From Cytospora piceicola (taxonomy: Eukaryota; Ascomycota; Sordariomycetes; Diaporthales; Cytosporaceae): DNA of 64,000 nucleotides. The position numbers and the translations under genes were made by a program. The stretch lies in the NCBI GenBank assembly GCA_023375675.1, contig JALQBC010000078.1:1-64000 (forward strand). The letters are read 5' to 3'. The notes beneath the pieces were generated by a model, which worked only from the letters and a program-made list of their open reading frames with translations, did not search any database and had not been told where the DNA came from. This document shows, in pieces, positions 57,545 through 64,000 of the stretch; the first letter of the stretch is position 1; each line of letters opens with the position of its first letter.

Positions 57545-58880
57545 CCTCTGGTGTCTGCTTGAGAATCACACGATACTAATGAAGAACGCCCCAAGATGTT
57601 TTCAAAATCGATGCATTCGGAGGGTTTGAGTGGCTTGGGGGAAAGAAGTTTCGCTGATATCGACAAGTTATGCCGGCTGCCTGGAATACTTTTTGGCGTG
57701 TTGTCGCACAGGTTGGTCTCGTAGGCGGTTCATAACGTGTCTTCATCCAACCCGAATTTCCATCATAACATCTGCTTGTGCTACACATCTGACCCACAGC
57801 CATCGGACAAATTATTTCCGGCTTATATAAGCTAGACCTTTGGCAAGCATAAGTATTTGTAGAAGACATATATATTCTTTCATTTCGTCACTTATTCTCA
57901 TTGGCTAGCAAAGCCCTATGCCCGCTTCAATGTATCTGGCCATGCCGACACAGGAACTACCTATTCTCCCGTGCACCTCCCGCCTTTTAGTCCCCCGTAA
58001 GACCTTAAGATAGCTAGCTTTCCCTACCCTACCTGCCTACTTAAGTAGACTATTAGCTATAGCTATTCGTAATCCTTATTATATATAATCGCGTCGGCCA
58101 TCTACCCGTTAATCAATCACGCCGAAGCCCAAAAGAATGCCCAGAATGGGTCAAGTCCGTTCGGTTGGGAAGACAGGGACATGATTGTTGTGCTTATTAT
58201 AGGACACTCAATCTGATGTAGATTTCCTGCGAAATCTGAGGATTCGTGTCTGCAGTCCTCCCATGGCATTTAGCTCATTAGACACGGCCTTAAACTTGAA
58301 GGTCAGAACCAGAAATGAAAGTCTATAAGAGTAATTTACAGCTCCTAGTAGGGGCAAGTCCTTGGCCGGCCGGGGGGAAAGGGGTGTGATTCAGCTACAA
58401 AGTACCTCAAGACACGGTGAGCACATGTTGAAAAGACATCATAGCAGACCCCTGAGCCAGTAGTAAAGGTAAGACGTGAAATTGTCTTTAGGTCATACTT
58501 CCTGTCCTCATTGATCCAGCCACTGAAGAGATTATAGGTGGTGGTCCATAGTGAGTGCGGAAGCTGTCCTTGAATTGCTGTGACATCTCAATCCGCAGCT
58601 CCCAGGTGCCTAGGGGACGCGAATCGGCTTATCACTCATATAAGAGCTTGACAGGACCTGTGGCCCCTTCGAAATAAGTACCCGAGGACCTGTGGCCCCT
58701 TCGAAATAAGTACCCGAGGACCTGGGTGTCGACTGTGGAGTTGCGCACTAGCTTCAATATTAGGATGGAAGCTCTCAAGGACGCACAAACGCCTCCATGC
58801 ACGTTTCCATTGGCAGGACAGGCTTGATCAAATAGCCTTGTACACTGTGCAGGATTCTATCTGCGGCTTCCGGTAAAGTA
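57545..58880. other. 1.3-kb intergenic region with a 32-bp tandem repeat
   Basis: No gene. A short AT-rich, CpA-poor stretch lies near 57995-58090 and the 32-bp repeat is listed separately. Confidence 0.5.
58653..58725 (+). repeat. 32-bp tandem repeat, 2.3 copies
   Basis: The unit starts AGGACCTGTGGCCCCTTCGA and ends TAAGTACCCG. It occurs at 58653-58684 and 58685-58716 with no mismatch, then AGGACCTGG of a third copy. Perfect identity implies recent duplication. Confidence 0.92.
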
Positions 58881-59146
58881 CTGATGGATTTTCAGGTACG
58901 TGCTTGCTGGCCTCGCGTTAGCTATACTGTTCCCAGGTAGACCAAATGGATGGGCTGGCTGATGCATCCGAGGAAAAGTGGATAGACACAGAAGTCGAAG
59001 ACGATGCGGACGTTTTTCAAACTGCTTCTACAGCTGTTTTGGTTGCCTTCGACCTGGATACAAATCAGGGGAAGAAGCAAGCGCGGCTTTTCAACACTAG
59101 GACATTGGCCGACGCGATAGTGGCAGCCAAGATTGGTACCCAATGA
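58881..59146 (+). CDS. possible small acidic protein, about 70 aa, unknown
   Basis: ATGGATTTTCAG at about 58881 can splice (GTACGT donor, CCCAG acceptor, about 41 nt) in phase 0 to GTAGACCAAATGG near 58938, or translation can begin at 58946. The peptide (KWIDTEVEDDADVFQTASTA, then LVAFDLDTNQGKKQARLFNT) looks coding but matches nothing I know, and the ends are uncertain. Confidence 0.3.
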
Positions 59147-59453
59147 CTTGTGAAGTTTTGAAAAGCGTTTGCCAAAGACTACCTAGGTAGTTATTTAAGT
59201 AGACTGACACATTGTCACGTATTGTTTCGGATAAAGTCAGGAACTACCAGAGATCTTCCCATTACTGTGGCACCCCCTTCCCAGGAAGAGACGAACTCGG
59301 TTCTCAAACAAATATTGAGTGGACCCAAGACTACCGATACCAAAAGAAACAATTTTCCACAAGAAACATGTAACGGAGAACCCCCGACCCCTCCCAACCA
59401 ATCCCTAGCATCTCTGAAGACTGAACATTGAAGATAGTCTGTGGAAATACTGC

Positions 59454-60886
59454 CTACATGGGCCACCTCTGTCGAAGAGTGGCCAACCTCTGTGTCTTCC
59501 ACCCATCAAGGGCAGCCTTTCTCTGGGCGACCTCGGCTTCGTCCGGGACTCCTAACGCCGGCTTGTATGTCGCCTTGTTGAAGAAGTGATTCGACGGGAA
59601 CACGTAATTGCCCGGTATGACTTTCAGTGCCATACACAGCGATTTGCAGTTCGACATGAGAAACTCTCTGTTCCGCAGCCCCCGGTTCCAGTGAGCAGGA
59701 ATAGCATCATAGCCAAAGTAAGCCCCGAGGAGCGCCCCGGTGACAGATGTGTTCGTGCTTGCGTCTCCTCCCTCCATCGCGACGTCGTTGATGAGGTCCT
59801 CGAACGTGAACCTCCGGGTGTTGTCGAAGTCCATCCCCGAGGGGCCAAGCTGAGCCAGGCGGGTCATGGCCACGCGGAGGCAATAAATAGCCGCGCCCAG
59901 TGCCTTGTAAGTGTGGCCCCCGCTTCGCTGCTCAGCAGGTGTCTTTGGGTCGCCGAGCTTCAGCTCGGCCAGTGACACCGCAGTGACGATGCGACTCAGC
60001 TCCGCCGCGCGGTCGCTGTTAAGGGGGTAATACCCGTTCTTTTCTTCGCCATACCGCTGGGCTTTGTACCATCTGAGGGTAGTCTGCATCATACGATCCA
60101 GCTCCTGCGTAGTATTGATTTCACCTCGGATCAACCCACGGGTAACTGTAGTCACAATGAGTGCTGAGACGGCGCATCTCGGATCCCGATGGGTTATTCT
60201 AGCTATAAGCGACGCGGACTGGAGAGTTTGGTGGAGGTTGGAGTTTCCCAAGACTGTGGTAATCCTGATTAGTAACTAGTATAAGGTATTTTGTGACCTG
60301 GGAAAATGCGAGGCAGACGCATGCAGCGAGTTGCTCGGAGTTCAGGAGATGAAGTGGGCGACAACATACTGGCTCCAAGTGGATGAGTTCTCATGATTGC
60401 GCCCTTTCCAAACCCTTCGATATCACCAATGCCCAACGCAACCCAGAGAGCCAGTGCGAGGTCCAGAGGACCTCCCCGGTCCTTATTAAGATAGTCGAAA
60501 CTTATGAAATTATCATCGTTGTATTTATCGACGTCAGGAGCAAAGTTGAGAAGTGGTGACAGGCCTCTGTTCCGCCAGTTTTGAAATCGCGCCGCGATTT
60601 CCAGATGGTCGACTCCTCCAGTATCCAAGTAGGCCAAAAGAACGCAGAGCGCCATGTCAGTGTCGTCTGTCCAGCTGCCGTCGTCGAACTTGGATCGGTG
60701 GTCGTCGGGGTAGTAATTAGTGAGGTCCTGGCCGGTCGAGTCGAGTTTGAACCGGCCGCTGGGGTAACGCGTACTGGCCTCGTCCGCAGTGAAGTTCTCG
60801 GTGTACAAACCGACCGCGTCGCCAATAGCTGCACCAAGCATCATCCCCACAATGCGATTCTCCGCATTGGGTCTATTGTCGGCCAT
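59454..60886 (-). CDS. ADP-ribosylglycohydrolase (DraG-like) family protein
   Basis: Exons 60886-60370 and 60253-59454 give 438 aa. Members remove ADP-ribose from proteins or small molecules at a dinuclear Mg2+ site. Motifs: MMLGAAIGDAVGLYTENFTA near the start, DDGSWTDDTDMALCVLLAYL with the metal-binding TDDTD, GAIMRTHPLGA across the splice to ILGNSNLHQTLQSASLIARI, THRDPRCAVSALIVTTVTRG, and MEGGDASTNTSVTGALLGAY, the late GGDxxTN motif supplying further ligands. The late motif has Ala-Ser where many family members have Asp-Asp/Thr-Asp, which may alter metal binding. Using the GTATGT donor and CACAG acceptor restores the family sequence; the unspliced frame does not. Confidence 0.9.
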
Positions 60887-61433
60887 TTTGATATGAGTTC
60901 GATGAGGTGTTCAAGATCCAGTTTTGGTGAACGGCAAAATTACTTGAGTGGCTGGCTGTCCCACTTGAACGGGGAGTGGTATCGCAGGCTCGCAATCAAA
61001 AGTGTAGGAACCAGGAAGCGTAAATGGTATTTTGCTTGTATTTGGTCAGATGCTAGTAAGTAAAGTCAAATTGTTATAAAGCCTGATAAGCGATATCTTT
61101 CTCGAACCTACCTGTCTTTGACACTCTTTGTTCCTTATGAAGTTGTGTTGTACTTAGTGAACAAAGCATCTAGATGTCTACAACCGTCAATTGGCCGGAA
61201 ACGGAACAATGGATTGGCACGGAAGCCTAATATGGTATCAAGAAGGGACTGATGACTGAAACATCAAGCATAACTCATTTATATTCCGAAGCACGTCGCC
61301 GAGACGATCGGTCGAAAAATATGATTTGTCCACGAATAATTATGCCATGTATCCTGCTAGAAACTGACACTCTGGGCCCTTGCCACAACCGAACAGCCTC
61401 ATGAACAAGATAGTAATTTTTGGCTTGACGTGG

Positions 61434-62522
61434 CTAAAATTTTCTGGAAAGGCTGGAGTCGCTCGGAGTCAAATGTAGTTCATTGTATAGATCGTTCACA
61501 TCATTCAAATGAACAGCTTCAGGATTCACCATAAAAGGCGCAATATTCCTTGGGATGTAGTACATCACATTCGGAAACGATGTTGACTTTCTTCGTTGAT
61601 GAACCTCGACGCAGTCGCGTAGAAAGAGCACAAAGTGGAGGACCCTGCCATAACAGATACGGTCAGCCCGGGCAGACCACGGTGGGGGACTTCGAACACA
61701 TACCATTCCAAAAACAAGAAGGCACCAATGGTTTCAAATGAGATGGGAATATCATCCCACTCCGAGGCGGATATGGTGAACAGCTCGTGAAGTATGGCCA
61801 TGGTGAGGTATGCCAACATGTGGACGAGGTTTTCCACCAGGTGGGCGACGGGGTGGATGCCTCTTTTCGTGGTGCTCCATCTGATAGCCAGAAGGATGAT
61901 TTCGGCAAATTGCCAGACTATGTCACTGACCAAGAGTGGCACAATGACCAAAGGTGGCATAATAACGAGTCCCAACGAAGCGTAGAGAACGAGGAGGCCC
62001 CATATACAAGCAACAATAAGCAGTATGGAGACTCGTATCATTATTGTTGCCCAGTACCATTGTGGGTTGAAAGGCACCAGCCGGGCGGAATGTTGGCCTG
62101 GAGGATGCATTATTCTCAGGGTGCAATCTGGATAGTTGCCGATGATTCTCAAGGGGTCTGGTGCTGGGATGTCAGGATTATTGTATTATTTTGAAGATAC
62201 GCCTTAGTGTCATGAAGGAGGCGAGTGGTCAAGCTCGAAGATTACCCTAGGGTATGTTGCCCCCAGGTGCCATGGCTGAAACTTCTTAGTTATATATACA
62301 GGCTGTCAGCAGGCAACACAACTTACTTTCATAGCCACCTGAAGGAGCTGCTGATCCTTCTCTGCCTTTTGCCCTACCAGCCCTGCCATGTGCCTTCATG
62401 ACTGTCGCTCCTCCACAATATGGTGGCACGACTCCACCTCGAGCCCCAATTTTGCTGACAACCCTGGGAACATTTGGTAACACTGATTCGGTTGAAAGCT
62501 TTGAATGGTTGTTGAACGCCAT
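61434..62522 (-). CDS. polytopic membrane protein, fungal unknown
   Basis: Three exons, 62522-62327, 62163-61704 and 61644-61434, join to 288 aa. About 65 polar residues lead to four hydrophobic spans: TIMIRVSILLIVACIWGLLV, YASLGLVIMPPLVIVPLLVS (with DIVWQFAEIILLAIRW beyond), LVENLVHMLAYLTMAILHEL, and IGAFLFLEW-VLHFVLFLRD across the second splice. KRGIHPVAHL between spans resembles the KGIHPGAHV motif of a common four-helix fungal membrane family, possibly MARVEL-like. A polar tail ends LSRKF. Both joins follow standard donors and acceptors in matching phase, good support for the model. Function unknown. Confidence 0.75.
62243..62254. repeat. TACCCTAGGGTA palindrome (third copy)
   Basis: A perfect 12-bp palindrome identical to those at 52989-53000 and 54468-54479. 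This one lies in the first intron of the membrane-protein gene. Confidence 0.85.
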
Positions 62523-64000
62523 TTTGGTTAGGCTCCTCTATCCATTAAGGAGATGCCACGGCCCATAATCCTTCCTGCTTGCCTTCCTGCTTGCTCCCTT
62601 GGCACTCTGCTTCCGCACAGGTCACAAAGAATAATAATGTCATTTCTTCCAGGCTCTTTGATTTAGGGAGAGGAGTGGCATTCTCACACTGGTCTCGGGC
62701 ACGCAGATTGTTCGTAGGAATATTGGATATGAAACGTCCATCTGGACACTTAGCTCTCATATACCAGTTGACGGTTCAGTAGGAAAGACCAGCTTTGAAC
62801 TTGTTTACTTATCCATATGTCGCCGGTGGGAGTTCCAACTGTTCCCAGGGTTACTTTTGTTCACTGTGACCTGTATGAGTAGAGTAGTCAGGTGTCGATT
62901 GCAACCAACGCCATGTCGTCGGGATACCCAGCAACCGAACTGATTGCAGCACACTCGTAGCCTAACGCACAGGGGCCAGGCTTTCAAGTATGTTTCAGAG
63001 CTTGTGCCTAAGCCATTCGATGAAGGATTATCTTGATATAATAACAGGTATAGCGCCAGTGCCGAGAGGATCTCAAATTGTCGGGCTGTCTTTAGATCTT
63101 ATTACCTCAGCGGACCGGCAATGACTATAGACGACTCCGCGCGGATCCATAATAGGATCAATAGGCTGAAAGGAAGGAAGTAGCACCGCCCTACTTTAAA
63201 TGGAGAGAAGGGCATCGCTTCTGGGAAATAAAGTGGAGAAACCAATGAAGGAAGCATCTGCAAGGAAATATTTTCGCAAGAAATAGGCACCGCACCGTGC
63301 GGTCAGAATCGTTAGATTTTCGCTTAACCCAGACCTTCAAAGGGAGCCGGCTCGTCTCATCGGGATTAATTGGTTTATGTAGGGATTCCACAGTTGTACA
63401 CGATATGTTCAAATGATCATATATATCTCTAACATTGGTTTGTTCACCTGGAATTGACCGAGATTTGAGCGGTTTCCGTCAGCAAGAGGCTACTTGGAAG
63501 CTGACCCTCAGCCGGGCAGTCAGCCCGATATTCTGCAATTAGATGGAGACAGTCTAACGAAGTAAAAATAACTTCAGAATGAGGAAAATTAAGTTTCCTC
63601 TCCAACGCTGCCCACTGATGCATCCTCTGAAGCGATCATGTGTCTGTACTAATTACTGACGATACAGGAAGCGCACGCTGGACCTTGAGGAAACTGGCAA
63701 TTATTCTCAAATACTCAGAGCGGATCGATGACTAGGGAGTAGCTGGAATCATCAGATAGTATTGGTAGATCATACCTGTCATAAAATGTTCGTGTCCATG
63801 AGGGCTCTATCACCCCCTTCTCCCAACCACTCTGTCCAGCCGTTCTCATCTCTACCGTGGTCCTCAAGTCGATATCTAGCCATTGAAATAAAATGAAGAC
63901 ATGTATGTGAATTTGAATACAATTCAGCTAAAGATTCCTCGTACCTCGAGAACAGAGCCTTCGCAACCTACAGACTAACCAAGTGAAGTTCCTTTTGGAG
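62523..64000. other. 1.5-kb end region, no gene supported
   Basis: Only short frames. A coding-like scrap (ATG at 63883 on the minus strand, RLEDHGRDENGWTEWLGEGG) ends after 33 codons and could be an exon of a gene I cannot complete. TGCTTGCCTTCC is doubled at about 62577-62596. Confidence 0.45.

Overview
The window is nuclear DNA from a filamentous ascomycete (Pezizomycotina, most likely a Sordariomycete). Introns are short (about 40-150 nt) with GTRAGT-like donors, CTRAC-type branch sites and YAG acceptors. Coding DNA is GC-rich, while intergenic DNA carries many CCTAGGTA palindromes and some blocks that lack CpA/TpG, the mark left by repeat-induced point mutation (RIP). The gene content (ferric reductase, HET protein, STAND/NLR relic, Hce2 effector-like protein, DUF3716 protein) is typical of that group. 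I cannot name the species. All exon joins were worked out by eye from splice signals, frame and family conservation.

Layout. 1-1.1 kb is a tetranucleotide satellite followed by RIP-worn DNA. 1.7-4.3 kb is a five-exon ferric reductase with two perfect SreA/Fep1-type GATA sites upstream. 5.2-10.8 kb is an accessory patch: an isochorismatase-family hydrolase between diverged direct repeats, two gene scraps, and a decayed hydrolase/NB-ARC/TPR NLR. 11.8-25 kb is mainly conserved housekeeping: a KEN/D-box nuclear protein, thymidylate kinase, GTP cyclohydrolase I, TAF11 and sterol C-24 methyltransferase. A Tc1-type transposon sits between the divergent GTP cyclohydrolase and TAF11 genes. 25.8-36.9 kb holds three large accessory genes on the minus strand: an alpha/beta-hydrolase-CorA fusion, a C2H2/DUF3716 protein, and a ubiquitin-like-domain protein with an in-frame TGA before a further 183 open codons. 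A minisatellite zone lies among them. 37.6-42 kb returns to core genes: mitochondrial ribosomal bL27, LCL2 and protein phosphatase inhibitor 2. 43.7-64 kb is gene-sparse and mixed: a BAHD-type acyltransferase, an adenine-deaminase-like enzyme with a variant motif, a secreted single-pass membrane protein, a small unknown gene, an Hce2 effector-like protein, a HET-domain protein, an ADP-ribosylglycohydrolase and a polytopic membrane protein.

How the genes fit together. Thymidylate kinase (dTMP to dTDP) and GTP cyclohydrolase I (first step to folate/pterin) face each other tail to tail, next to a protein with APC/C degrons, which suggests an S-phase/nucleotide neighbourhood. The hydrolase-CorA fusion, the dead NLR and the HET protein all belong to families linked to fungal non-self recognition or regulated cell death, and all lie in the repeat-bearing stretches. 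The best leads for something undescribed are the hydrolase-CorA fusion and the interrupted ubiquitin-like-domain gene.
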